A stretch of 64,000 bases of DNA from Steroidobacteraceae bacterium (GTDB lineage: Bacteria > Pseudomonadota > Gammaproteobacteria > Steroidobacterales > Steroidobacteraceae), in assembly GCA_019187495.1 (NCBI GenBank), contig JABAQN010000001.1, forward strand, positions 1-64,000. Direction: 5' to 3'. Position 1 is the first letter of the stretch, and each line of letters begins with the position of its first letter. The translations under genes were made by a program, and so were the position numbers. The notes under the pieces were generated by a model that saw only the letters and a program-made list of their open reading frames with translations, made no database searches and was not told the origin of the DNA. Shown piece by piece: positions 16,306 to 24,747 of this stretch.

Positions 16306-17442
16306 ATGGATTTCAGCTACAGCGAAGAACAGAAGAGCCTGCGCCGGCTGACAGCGCAGATATTCGACGACCGCGTCACCGACGAATTCCGCCGCGAGTT
16401 CTCCCGTTCGGGCGCACCCTTCGACCGGGCGCTCTGGCAGACACTCGCCGAGGCCGGCGTGCTCGGCACCGCGATCGCCGAGGAGCACGGCGGAACGGGC
16501 CTCGGGTTCACCGAAATCTGCCTCGCGCTCGAAGAGCAGGGGCGTACGCTCGCGCCGGTGCCGCTGCTCGCGACGCTCGTGCTCGGCGCGCTGCCCGTGC
16601 AGAAGTTCGGCACGCCCGCGCAGCGCGCCGCCTGGCTGCCGCGCGTCGCCTCGGGTGAAGTCCTGCTCACCGCGGCGCTCGAGGAAACCGGCAGCGGCGA
16701 CCCGCTCGTGCCGGCCCTGAAAGCGACCGCAACCGGCGACGGCTGGCGCCTGCGAGGCGTCAAAGGCTGCGTTCCCTGCGGCGCGCAGGCGCACGCGATC
16801 CTCGTTACCGCGCGCACCGGCCGAAAGAGCGTCGGAGTCTTCATCGTCGATCCGCGGGCAAAAGGTGTACGTGTCGAGGCGCAGGCCACGACCAGCGGCG
16901 AGCCGCAGGCGCAGGTCACGTTCACGAACGCACTCGTGTCCGCCGCGGACGCGCTCGGCGATCCACTGCAGGGTGAGGCGATCGTGCACTGGATGGTCGA
17001 GCGCGCCCATGTGGCGCTCGCCGCGCAGCAGGTCGGGCTTGCGGCCGAGGCGCTGCGGCGCACGACGGCGTACACCGCCGGGCGCGTGCAGTTCGGCCGG
17101 CCGACCGGGAGCTTCCAGGCCGTGCAGCACCGTCTCGCCGATGCCTTCATCGACGTCGAGGCGCTGCGTTCGGTGTACCTGCGTGCGCTCTGGGCGCTCG
17201 AGAACGACGTGCCGGCGGCCGCCGAAGTCGCGGCCGCGAAGTGGTGGGCCGCGCGCGCGGGGCACCGCGTGACCCACAGCGCGCAGCACCTGCACGGAGG
17301 CCTGGGTGCCGACATCGACTACCCGATCCACGCTTACTTCCTGCACGCGCGCCAGATCGAGCTGGCGCTCGGCGGTGCGACCCCCATGCTCGCGAAAATC
17401 GGTGCGCAACTCGCCGCGGGCGCGGTGAGCCCGCTGACCTGA
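16306..17442 (+). CDS. Acyl-CoA dehydrogenase, second ACAD of the side-chain operon
   Basis: A 378-residue acyl-CoA dehydrogenase relative. The usual TEPxxGSD flavin motif is degraded (EETGSGDP), while the C-terminal QHLHGGLGADIDYPIH region is well kept. Such complementary loss is what is known for ChsE1/ChsE2-type alpha2beta2 enzymes, so it probably works only with the 14195 protein. It sits 7 nt after the ChsH2-like gene and 19 nt before the ChsH1-like gene. Which subunit carries the catalytic base needs structural alignment. Confidence 0.88.
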   Translation: MDFSYSEEQKSLRRLTAQIFDDRVTDEFRREFSRSGAPFDRALWQTLAEAGVLGTAIAEEHGGTGLGFTEICLALEEQGRTLAPVPLLATLVLGALPVQKFGTPAQRAAWLPRVASGEVLLTAALEETGSGDPLVPALKATATGDGWRLRGVKGCVPCGAQAHAILVTARTGRKSVGVFIVDPRAKGVRVEAQATTSGEPQAQVTFTNALVSAADALGDPLQGEAIVHWMVERAHVALAAQQVGLAAEALRRTTAYTAGRVQFGRPTGSFQAVQHRLADAFIDVEALRSVYLRALWALENDVPAAAEVAAAKWWAARAGHRVTHSAQHLHGGLGADIDYPIHAYFLHARQIELALGGATPMLAKIGAQLAAGAVSPLT

Positions 17443-17461
17443 ACCGGAGTACCAGAAAGCC

Positions 17462-17881
17462 ATGGCTACCCAGATCACCTTCGACAGCGTCCAGTCGGGC
17501 CAGGACCTGCCCGGCCTCGACGTGCCCATCACGGCCTCACTGATCGTCGCGGGCGCGATCGCAACGAGCGACTACTCGCTCGTGCATCACGACAAGGCGC
17601 ATGCACAGGCGGCCGGAACGCCGGACATCTTCATGAACATCCTGACGAGCAATGGTCTCGTGCAGCGCTTCGTGGGCGACTGGGCCGGCCCCGCGGGACG
17701 CATCAGGAACGTCAAAATCCGCCTCGGCGCTCCGAATTTCCCGGGCGACACGCTGAAGTTGTCCGGTGTCGTGAAGAGCAAGGAAGTGATCGGGAAGGAC
17801 CGGCTCGTGGAAGTCGCCGTGAGCGGCAAGAACAGCCTCGGCGAACACGTCGCGGGCACCGTGCGCCTGACCCTGCCCTGA
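17462..17881 (+). CDS. MaoC-family hydratase (ChsH1-like)
   Basis: A 139-residue single hot-dog-domain protein. Asp37 and His42 in SDYSLVHHD have the Asp-x4-His spacing of the (R)-specific hydratase active site, and IRLGAPNFPGDTL is typical of the family. It should supply the catalytic half of a hydratase with the ChsH2-like protein. Translation starts at ATG 17462. The next gene, the Ltp2-like aldolase, begins 20 nt downstream. Confidence 0.88.
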   Translation: MATQITFDSVQSGQDLPGLDVPITASLIVAGAIATSDYSLVHHDKAHAQAAGTPDIFMNILTSNGLVQRFVGDWAGPAGRIRNVKIRLGAPNFPGDTLKLSGVVKSKEVIGKDRLVEVAVSGKNSLGEHVAGTVRLTLP

Positions 17882-17901
17882 ACGAACCGGGAAACGAAGC
17901 C

Positions 17902-19074
17902 ATGACTCATCCATTGAAAGACCAGGCGGCGATCGTCGGCATCGGCGCGACCGAGTTCTCGAAGGACTCGGGGCGCAGCGAGCTGCAGCTCGCCGTGGAA
18001 GCCATCAAGGCGGCGCTCGACGACGCAGGTCTCAGCACCCGTGAAGTCGATGGCCTGTCCACGTTCACGATGGACAATAACCCGGAGATCGAGATCTTCC
18101 GCAACCTCGGCGGCCGGGAACTCAAGTTCTTCAGCCGCATCGAGTACGGCGGCGGCGGGGCCTGCGCGCCCGTGCACCAGGCGGCGATGGCCGTGCACAG
18201 CGGCGTCGCGGATGTGGTCGTCTGCTACCGCGCGATGAACGAGCGATCGCAGTACCGGTTCGGCGCCTCCTACGTGCCCCCGCCGATGCCGTCGGCCGCG
18301 CTCGCCACGTTCAGCTGGACGCTGCCCTTCGGCCTCACGACGCCCGCTTCGTGGGTGGCGATGGCCGCGCAGCGCTACATGCACGACTTCGGCGCGACCA
18401 CCCTGGATTTCGGCCGCGTGAGCGTCGCCGGGCGGCGCATGGCCGCGAACAATCCGAAAGCCTGGTTTTACCAGAAGCCCATCACGCTCGCCGATCACCA
18501 GGCCTCGCGCTGGATCGTCGAGCCGCTGCGGCTGCTCGACTGCTGCCAGGAATCGGACGGCGCCGTGGCGATCGTCGTGACGCGTGCCGATCGCGCGCGG
18601 CACCTGAAGCAGAAGCCGGTGCTGATCCGTGCCGCCGCCCAGGGTGCCTGTGACGACCAGATGAACATGACGAGCTTCTACCGCAAGGACATCTCCGCGC
18701 TCTCGGAAATGCGGCTCGTCGCGAAGCAGCTCTACGCGATGGCGGGCATCGGCCCCAGGGACATCCAGACAGCCGTGCTCTACGATCACTTCTCGCCGTT
18801 CGTGCTGCCGCAGCTCGAGGTCTTCGACTTCTGCAAGCGAGGTGAAGCGAAGGACTTCGTGCGTGACGGCCAGATCGACCTCGGCGGGCGCCTGCCGGTC
18901 AACACGCACGGCGGGCAGCTCGGCGAGGCCTACATCCACGGCGTCAACGGCATCGCCGAAGGCGTGCGGCAGGTACGTGGCACCTCGTCGAACCAGGTGT
19001 CAGGGGTCGAGCACGTGCTCGTCACCGCGGGAACGGGTGTGCCGACGAGCGGGCTGATCCTCGCGGCGGGCTGA
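17902..19074 (+). CDS. SCP2-type thiolase fold protein, Ltp2/Sal1-like aldolase
   Basis: A 390-residue thiolase-superfamily protein of the lipid-transfer/SCP2 branch. The N-terminus AAIVGIGATEFSKDSGRSELQLA and the C-terminal NTHGGQLGEAYIHG are typical. In sterol and bile-acid degradation, Ltp2/Sal1 enzymes perform retro-aldol cleavage of the hydroxylated C3 side chain rather than thiolysis, and need a DUF35 partner. The DUF35 protein is encoded at 15384, so aldolase is preferred over thiolase. It is the last gene of the operon; no terminator with a T run is seen before the convergent gene. Confidence 0.87.
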   Translation: MTHPLKDQAAIVGIGATEFSKDSGRSELQLAVEAIKAALDDAGLSTREVDGLSTFTMDNNPEIEIFRNLGGRELKFFSRIEYGGGGACAPVHQAAMAVHSGVADVVVCYRAMNERSQYRFGASYVPPPMPSAALATFSWTLPFGLTTPASWVAMAAQRYMHDFGATTLDFGRVSVAGRRMAANNPKAWFYQKPITLADHQASRWIVEPLRLLDCCQESDGAVAIVVTRADRARHLKQKPVLIRAAAQGACDDQMNMTSFYRKDISALSEMRLVAKQLYAMAGIGPRDIQTAVLYDHFSPFVLPQLEVFDFCKRGEAKDFVRDGQIDLGGRLPVNTHGGQLGEAYIHGVNGIAEGVRQVRGTSSNQVSGVEHVLVTAGTGVPTSGLILAAG

Positions 19075-19096
19075 GCGGGCGGGCGCGGGCGGCGCC

Positions 19097-19543
19097 CTAC
19101 GAGATCTTCATGTGCGCCGGGACATTGTGCTGGAAGGCCTGCTCCTCGACGCGCCTGCAGATCCGCCAGCCGCGGTCCGTTCGCACCAATTCATCGATGT
19201 ACCAGAGTCCGAGGAACATGACCTGGGAGCCGCCAGCGGGCAGCGGTACCTCCATCGGGTTGAAGCAGACGGTGCAGGTGCGCGCGCGATCGCCCTCGAG
19301 CGTGATCGCGGTGTTCGAAACCATGTGGAAATAGTGCGGGAATCCCTGCATGGCCGGCCCCAGCCAGGCTTTGACCTCCGGGTATCGCCCGTCGATCCCG
19401 CCCATGGCGCGATAGTCGATGTACGCGTCGGGCGTGAAGACATCATCGAGTTGATCCCAGGCGCGCCGATCGATCGCCGTCGAATAGGCAGTCATCAACA
19501 TCTGGATTTCCATGCGATCCGAGATTTCCTGAAGACTCAACAT
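19097..19543 (-). CDS. NTF2-like/SnoaL-like protein
   Basis: A 148-residue alpha+beta-barrel protein of the NTF2 superfamily (SnoaL-like). The first helices carry the usual IQMLMTAYSTAIDRRAWDQLDDVF pattern in two parts, followed by FTPDAYIDY and a C-terminal GWRICRRVEEQAF strand. Members include ketosteroid isomerases, scytalone dehydratase and polyketide cyclases. Next to a steroid-type operon an isomerase or dehydratase is plausible but unproven. It converges on the Ltp2-like gene. Confidence 0.75.
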   Translation of the reverse strand: MLSLQEISDRMEIQMLMTAYSTAIDRRAWDQLDDVFTPDAYIDYRAMGGIDGRYPEVKAWLGPAMQGFPHYFHMVSNTAITLEGDRARTCTVCFNPMEVPLPAGGSQVMFLGLWYIDELVRTDRGWRICRRVEEQAFQHNVPAHMKIS

Positions 19544-19605
19544 TTTGCGTGCTCCGTTTCGCGGTCAGAGTCGGTTCGCTCGCGCGAGGAGCGGGCAGCT
19601 GCGCG

Positions 19606-20112
19606 CTACACCTCGCCGAGAAAGTCGCGCTTGCCGATCGCGACGCCATGGTGGCGCAGGATGCTGTACGCGGCCATCGTGTGGAAGTACACGTTCGGGA
19701 TCGAGTGCCCGAACAGCAGTTGCAGGCCCGTGTAGCGGGTTTCCCTGCCAGTCACCGGCAGCACGATCTCCTTGTCCTCGGTGCCGTCGATCTGCCCGGG
19801 CGGCACGCTGCGGATGAAGGCGACGGTGCGCGCGATACGCTGCCTGAGCTCCGCCAGCGTCCGTTCGTTGTCTTCGAAACGTGGCACCTCCACGTCCGCC
19901 AGGCGCGCCACGACGCTGCGCGCCTTGTCGCAGGCGATCCGCACCTGCTGCGCGAACGGGTACATGTCGAGGGCCAGCCGCGCTTCCATCAGCGCGGCAA
20001 CGTCGATCCGGTGCGCATCGATGTGGGCCTGCGCCTTGTCGAGGATGGCAGCGAGGTTCTCGAGGTTGTGCACCAGCCGCGGCACGCTCGCCTGATACAT
20101 GGAGATGGGCAT
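19606..20112 (-). CDS. DUF1993 family protein
   Basis: A 168-residue protein of the DUF1993 family, helical and DinB-like in overall pattern. It starts MPISMYQASVPRLVHNLENL and has a conserved HTMAAYSILRHHGV segment near the C-terminus. The biochemical role is unknown. The ATG at 20112 begins the family N-terminus; a longer frame to 20220 lacks support. It lies downstream of, and on the same strand as, no other gene except the NTF2-like one, which it could precede in a transcript. Confidence 0.8.
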   Translation of the reverse strand: MPISMYQASVPRLVHNLENLAAILDKAQAHIDAHRIDVAALMEARLALDMYPFAQQVRIACDKARSVVARLADVEVPRFEDNERTLAELRQRIARTVAFIRSVPPGQIDGTEDKEIVLPVTGRETRYTGLQLLFGHSIPNVYFHTMAAYSILRHHGVAIGKRDFLGEV

Positions 20113-20295
20113 GATGGTATTTCCGTGAGCGGCCGGTGGCGAGCGTCGATCGGGCAATGTTAGGAAGACTCCCGCCCGCCCGCCAGTGTTCGTGCGGGCC
20201 CCGATGTGCGAAAGCCGCACACGCCTTCATCGACTCCGCTCATACTCGGGGCGGATCGCTCGGCGTTTCCTGAAGCAACCTGATCCGGGGTACAT

Positions 20296-21507
20296 ATGGC
20301 GCGAGGTGCGTGGCTGGCGTTGGTGGTGGGCTTCCTGAGCCAGAACCTTGCCATCGGGCTGACATTCGGCAGCATCGGCTTGCTGGTCGACATCCTGGGG
20401 CGGGAGTTCGGGGCGAATCGCGCCACCGTCTCCTTCGGAATCGCGCTGGTCACGCTGATGATGGGTTTCGCATCACCGCTGGTGGGGCGGTTGCTCGATC
20501 GCTGGTCGATCAAATGGGTGATGGTCATCGGCAGCGTGTTCGGTGCGGTGGGTTTCTGGACGGCGGCCCGGGCGGCCTCGATCGACATGTTTCTCGTCGC
20601 CTTCGGTGTGCTGGGTGGAGCCGCTGCCGCATGTGCCGGCACGCTTGCCGTCACCAAGCTCGCGAGCAACTGGTTCGAGAAGGCGCCGGGGCGGGCGATC
20701 GCCGTCGTGAACATGCCCGTGGTCCTCGCGGCAGGACCACCGATTTTCGCAGCCGTGATCGCGGAGGAAGGCTGGCGTGCGCTCATGTCCTCGTTCGCGG
20801 TCGCCTTCGTATTGCTGATTCCATTGCTGCTGCTTTTGCGTGACGGCCCGGAAGGGCAGCGACAAGTGGCGCACGAAGGAGTTGCTGCCGGTGGGCAGTC
20901 GATCGCGAAGGAGCGCTGGGCGGATTCCCTGGCTGATCGGCGCCTGTGGCTGATCGTGCTGATCGGCGGAGGCTTGCTCAGCAGTGGTGTCGTGCTGGTG
21001 ACCCACATCATCGCGTATGCCGTCGACCATGAGATTCCGCTCGCGTCCGCCTCGCTGCTCGTGTCGGTGGAAGGCACCGCGGCAGTCGCGGGTGCGATGG
21101 CGTATGGCTGGCTCTCCGATACCTTGACGCCGCGGGTGGCCGTCGCCATCAATGCGCTGTGCCAGATCATCCTGTGGCCCGTGCTTCTGCTGCAGCACGA
21201 GTTCGCCGGCATGGTGGTCGTCGTCGCGCTCCTCGCCACCTGCACGGGCGGTGCATTCCCGGCGCTCAGCGCGCTGCTGGCATCGATCTTCGGTGCGCGC
21301 CGGGTGGGGACTGTCGTCGGGCAGTTCCTGCTGCTGGTCGTTCCATTCAATTTCGGTGCCGCGCCATTGGCCGGCTTCTTCTACGACGAGGCCGGAAGCT
21401 ATACGCCCGCGTTCCTGTTGCAGGCCGCGCTGTGTCTCGTGGCACTCTCGCTGATTGCGCTCATGCGCCGCCGATGGGCCACTTCGCCGGGTGCCGGAAG
21501 TCGGTAG
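20296..21507 (+). CDS. MFS transporter
   Basis: A 403-residue major facilitator with about 12 membrane helices. The loop after helix 2 reads GRLLDRWSIKWVM, a variant of the MFS motif A, and a long hydrophilic centre (about 178-215) separates the two halves. It resembles the monocarboxylate/oxalate-type branch. Its place after a carboxylate-activating operon suggests uptake of an organic acid, but the substrate cannot be read. It is divergent from DUF1993 with 183 nt between. Confidence 0.85.
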   Translation: MARGAWLALVVGFLSQNLAIGLTFGSIGLLVDILGREFGANRATVSFGIALVTLMMGFASPLVGRLLDRWSIKWVMVIGSVFGAVGFWTAARAASIDMFLVAFGVLGGAAAACAGTLAVTKLASNWFEKAPGRAIAVVNMPVVLAAGPPIFAAVIAEEGWRALMSSFAVAFVLLIPLLLLLRDGPEGQRQVAHEGVAAGGQSIAKERWADSLADRRLWLIVLIGGGLLSSGVVLVTHIIAYAVDHEIPLASASLLVSVEGTAAVAGAMAYGWLSDTLTPRVAVAINALCQIILWPVLLLQHEFAGMVVVVALLATCTGGAFPALSALLASIFGARRVGTVVGQFLLLVVPFNFGAAPLAGFFYDEAGSYTPAFLLQAALCLVALSLIALMRRRWATSPGAGSR

Positions 21508-21803
21508 CGCCGTGAACTGAAGCGCGCACCGGCATTCGACACCAGGAAGTCGTCATCCGTCACATTGCCGCCCGACTGGCATGGCGCGGCGCGCGAGGCC
21601 GGGCTCAGTGCCGGTGTCGATGCAACCGCGCCAGCCCGGGTGATCGGCACGCAGCCCACAACGCCCTACCGAAAATGCAGGGAACGTGAGGCGCCTGAAT
21701 GGACTCCCGAGCCTCCCCGCGCCGGTGCGGTAAACTATGCGCCGCAATCGCGCGGCTGCCGCGCCTCCATCGCGCCGGACTTCAGTGCGCGCCACCGGGA
21801 ATC
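21508..21803. other. Intergenic region
   Basis: No convincing gene. A short reverse-strand frame at 21553-21795 is Arg/Gly-rich and unlike a real protein. A TAAACT hexamer in GGTAAACTATGCG near 21730 is a possible -10 box for the membrane protein gene at 21804. Confidence 0.4.
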
Positions 21804-22226
21804 ATGAACGCTCCTTTCTTCAGCACTTTCTCCGCCATCGCCGAGTTCTTCGTCACCGCCGGTGTGTTCTACATCGTCCTGCGCAGCTGGTCCCGCAAGG
21901 GCTTCGCGTGGCAGCTGGCCGCCGCGCTGATCATCTTCGAGTTCTCGGTCAACATGATGTACATGATCTTCCGCATGCGCGAGGTGTCGGCCGGCGAGCA
22001 GGCGGCGAGCACACCGCATCCGCTCGCGCCGTTCATGGCCGCGCACGGCATGCTGTCGCTGCTGGTGTTCCTGCTGCTCGTGGTCTATTCGTATCTGGCA
22101 TTCGTCGCCCACAAGCGCGGGGCCCACTTCTTCCGTGATCACCCGGGCATCACGTGGTCGTTCCTCGGCCTCTGGATCCTGAGCGTGGGTTCGGGCTGGG
22201 CGCTCTACGCGATCAACTACCTCTGA
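21804..22226 (+). CDS. Small membrane protein, function unknown
   Basis: A 140-residue protein with four predicted membrane helices (about 10-28, 34-56, 75-98, 115-137). No catalytic motif is visible, though two histidines (HPLAPFMAAHGML) lie at the edge of helix 3. A partner of the convergent four-helix protein at 22213 is possible because both are small helical bundles with membrane histidines. The two genes overlap by 14 bp at their 3' ends. Not assigned to a family. Confidence 0.7.
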   Translation: MNAPFFSTFSAIAEFFVTAGVFYIVLRSWSRKGFAWQLAAALIIFEFSVNMMYMIFRMREVSAGEQAASTPHPLAPFMAAHGMLSLLVFLLLVVYSYLAFVAHKRGAHFFRDHPGITWSFLGLWILSVGSGWALYAINYL

Positions 22227-22746
22227 TCGCGACGACCAGGCCCGCGAGCGCGATTCCGGCTGCGCCGACGACGAGATAGCGCACCGCGGCGCGCGCGTGC
22301 TGCAGTTCGCTGTCGGGCGTGCGAGTGACGGTCAGCACCGCGACGAGGGTCAGGTGCGCCGACACCAGCAGCACGAACACGAAGCCGAAGAAGATGTGCG
22401 CGAGATCGACGATCGTGTAGAGCCTCGTGCCATCCTGCAGCGGCAGCACCAGCGGCAGGCCGGTGAGCACTGTGCCGCAGATGGTGTAGAAGGCATGCAG
22501 GCCCGCGCGGTAGTGGGTGAGTTTCGCGTGCTCGCGCACCCGCAGCCAGTGCCGCAGCTGGTAGAGCGCATAAGGGACGAGCGCGATCATCGCGACGAGC
22601 CAGTGCACGAGGATCCAGTACTCGCGGCGTGCGCGCGGCATGCCGAAAAAGAGCAATACGGATCCCGTCAGCAGTGCGAGCAGCAGGCCGCCCAAAGTGA
22701 CGAGAATGAGCGGCGAGCGCCAGCGTTGTATCCGGGTGGGTGGCAT
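22213..22746 (-). CDS. Four-helix membrane protein, cytochrome b-like
   Basis: A 177-residue protein with four membrane helices carrying histidines in or near helices 2, 3 and 4 (LVHWLVAM, RAGLHAFYTI, DLAHIFFGF, VSAHLTLVAV). This pattern is like b-type cytochromes of the b561/DUF4405 sort that bind heme between helices. Heme binding is inferred from the histidines only. The start at 22746 leaves a 67-nt divergent gap to the TPR-sulfotransferase gene. Confidence 0.62.
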   Translation of the reverse strand: MPPTRIQRWRSPLILVTLGGLLLALLTGSVLLFFGMPRARREYWILVHWLVAMIALVPYALYQLRHWLRVREHAKLTHYRAGLHAFYTICGTVLTGLPLVLPLQDGTRLYTIVDLAHIFFGFVFVLLVSAHLTLVAVLTVTRTPDSELQHARAAVRYLVVGAAGIALAGLVVAIRGS

Positions 22747-22801
22747 CGGGGAAGGATGGCGACCACCGGGCCGTCGCACAATCAGGAGAGCCCGCATCCG
22801 C

Positions 22802-22807
22802 TACAAT
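22802..22807 (+). promoter_or_regulatory. Candidate -10 box for a leaderless transcript
   Basis: TACAAT begins 12 nt before the ATG at 22814, so transcription would start on the A of the start codon. No ribosome binding site is visible. The same geometry is seen at 52945 (ribH) and 58368 (FkbM gene). Confidence 0.4.
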
Positions 22808-22813
22808 TCCCGG

Positions 22814-24289
22814 ATGATGTCGCACCTGCCCGATGCGCAGCTGCGCGAGGCGGTGCGGCTCGAGCGCGCCGGCCGCGTCGCCGAGGCGATCGCCGCCTAC
22901 GAGCGGCTCCTCGCGGCATATCCCGGGCTGCCTGACAGCTGGTTCAATCTCGGGGTCCTGCGTCGCAAGGCAGGGCAATACGAGGCCGCGCTCGCCGCCT
23001 ACCGCGAGGCGCTCGACCGGGGCGTACCGCAGCCAGAGGAGGCGCATCTCAATCGCGGCGTGATCTACGCCGACCATCTGCGCCAGGATGCAGCGGCCGA
23101 ACGCGAACTCGCCGCCGCGCTCGAGCTGAATCCACGCTATGTGCCGGCGCTCCTCAATCTCGCGAATCTCCACGAAGACCTGGGCCGGCGCGATGCGGCG
23201 CTCGCGACCTACGAACGCCTGCTCGCCGTCGAGCCGGATCACCCGGAGGCGCTGGCCCGTTACGCCTCGTTGAAGGGCGCGGGCAGCACGGATGACCCGT
23301 TGATCGCGCGCCTGCGCGCGCTCATGGCGGCCCGTATCGATCCTGCATCGAAGGCGAGCCTCGGCTTCGCGCTCGGCAAGTTGCTCGACGACTGCGGCGC
23401 CTATGACGATGCGTTCGAGGCCTATCGTGCGGCCAATGCGGCGAGTCGCGCGAGCGTCGCCGGGCGCGCGCCGCTCTACGACCGGCCCGCCGCGGTGGCG
23501 GCGACCGACGCACTGATCGCGACCTTCGGGGCCCGTTCTGCCCGGGCGGCGATATCCCGGCCTGGAGAGGCGCCGCAGCCGCTGTTCATCTGCGGCATGT
23601 TCCGCTCCGGATCGACGCTCATCGAGCAAGTGCTCGCCCGCCACCCCCGGGTCACGGCGGGCGGCGAACTCGACCTGCTGCCCGCGATCGTGCGCACCGA
23701 CCTCGCGCCGTATCCCGCCGCCTGCGCGCAGCTCACGCCGGTTGGGCGTGATGCGCTCGCCGCGAGGTATCTCGCGGCACTCGCGCAACGTTTCCCGGGC
23801 GCGGGCATCGTCACCGACAAGCGGCCGGACAACTTCCTGCACATCGGCCTGATCAAGGCGCTGTTCCCGCACGCGAAGATCATCCACACGACGCGCGATG
23901 CGCTCGACAATTGCCTGTCGATCTGGTTCCTGCACCTCGACCAGCGCATGGGCTATGCGCTCGACCTGATGGATACCGCTCACCACTACGCCGAGTACCG
24001 CCGGCTGATGGCGCACTGGCGATCGCTGTATCGCGAGGACATCCTCGATTTCGACTACGACCATTTCGTCGAGGCGCCGCGCGAGTCGATCGCGCGATTG
24101 CTCGGATTCTGCGGCCTCGAATGGCACGACGCCTGCCTCGCCCCCGAGCGCGCGACAGCCGCGGTGAAAACCGCGAGCGTGTGGCAGGTGCGCAGGCCGA
24201 TCCATCGCGAGTCCTCGGGGCGCGCGGCGCATTACGCGAAACAGCTCGCGCCGCTCGCGTCGTGGCTCGCGGAACGGGGCATTCGTTGA
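22814..24289 (+). CDS. TPR-repeat sulfotransferase
   Basis: A 491-residue protein with four or so TPR repeats (about 7-145) followed by a sulfotransferase domain (about 255-480). The 5'-phosphosulfate loop FICGMFRSGSTLIEQVL is at 258-274, and IIHTTRDALDNCLSIW holds the 3'-phosphate site. It should transfer sulfate from PAPS to a protein or glycan. Homologues of this TPR-sulfotransferase design are common in proteobacteria, with poorly known targets. ATG 22814 or 22817 are both possible. Its stop overlaps the tadA start (TGATG). Confidence 0.85.
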   Translation: MMSHLPDAQLREAVRLERAGRVAEAIAAYERLLAAYPGLPDSWFNLGVLRRKAGQYEAALAAYREALDRGVPQPEEAHLNRGVIYADHLRQDAAAERELAAALELNPRYVPALLNLANLHEDLGRRDAALATYERLLAVEPDHPEALARYASLKGAGSTDDPLIARLRALMAARIDPASKASLGFALGKLLDDCGAYDDAFEAYRAANAASRASVAGRAPLYDRPAAVAATDALIATFGARSARAAISRPGEAPQPLFICGMFRSGSTLIEQVLARHPRVTAGGELDLLPAIVRTDLAPYPAACAQLTPVGRDALAARYLAALAQRFPGAGIVTDKRPDNFLHIGLIKALFPHAKIIHTTRDALDNCLSIWFLHLDQRMGYALDLMDTAHHYAEYRRLMAHWRSLYREDILDFDYDHFVEAPRESIARLLGFCGLEWHDACLAPERATAAVKTASVWQVRRPIHRESSGRAAHYAKQLAPLASWLAERGIR

Positions 24290-24747
24290 TGGCGCCGCGC
24301 AGCGACATCGATTTCATGCGGCGGGCACTGGAGCTCGCATCGCAGGCAGAGAGCCGCGGCGAAGTGCCGGTGGGCGCGGTGATCGTGCGCGGCGACACTG
24401 TCATCGGCGAAGGCTGCAACCGCCCGATCGAGGCGCGCGATCCGACCGCGCACGCCGAGATCGAGGCATTGCGCAGCGCCGGCCGCGAAGCAGGGAGCTA
24501 TCGTCTCGAGGATACGACGCTCTACGTGACGCTCGAGCCCTGCCTCATGTGCGCGGCGGCCATCGTGCACGCGCGCGTGCGACGGGTCGTGTTCGGCGCG
24601 TGGGATCCGAAGGCGGGCGCGGCCGGCAGCACGATCGATGCGTTCAGGTTGCCCGCGATGAATCATCGTGTCGATGTGTTCGGTGGCGTGCTCGAGCGCG
24701 AGTGCGGCGGGCGGCTGGTGCGGTTCTTCGCGGCGCGGAGGGCCTGA
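24289..24747 (+). CDS. tadA: tRNA-specific adenosine deaminase
   Basis: A 152-residue zinc deaminase that makes inosine at the wobble position of tRNA-Arg(ACG). The zinc/catalytic motif HAEIEAL and the PCLMCAAAIVHARV helix are intact. Length is normal. It overlaps the upstream TPR-sulfotransferase stop by one base and the downstream LOG gene start, so the three are translationally coupled. Confidence 0.95.
   Translation: MAPRSDIDFMRRALELASQAESRGEVPVGAVIVRGDTVIGEGCNRPIEARDPTAHAEIEALRSAGREAGSYRLEDTTLYVTLEPCLMCAAAIVHARVRRVVFGAWDPKAGAAGSTIDAFRLPAMNHRVDVFGGVLERECGGRLVRFFAARRA

Noticed and set aside
17902-19074. Ordinary acetyl-CoA acyltransferase (thiolase)
   Set aside because: The SCP2/Ltp2 branch with a DUF35 partner and a ChsH1/ChsH2 pair next door makes the aldolase reading more likely.
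21553-21795. Small reverse-strand gene in the 21.5-21.8 kb gap
   Set aside because: Arg/Gly-rich translation, no ribosome binding site, and it overlaps the likely promoter of the 21804 gene.
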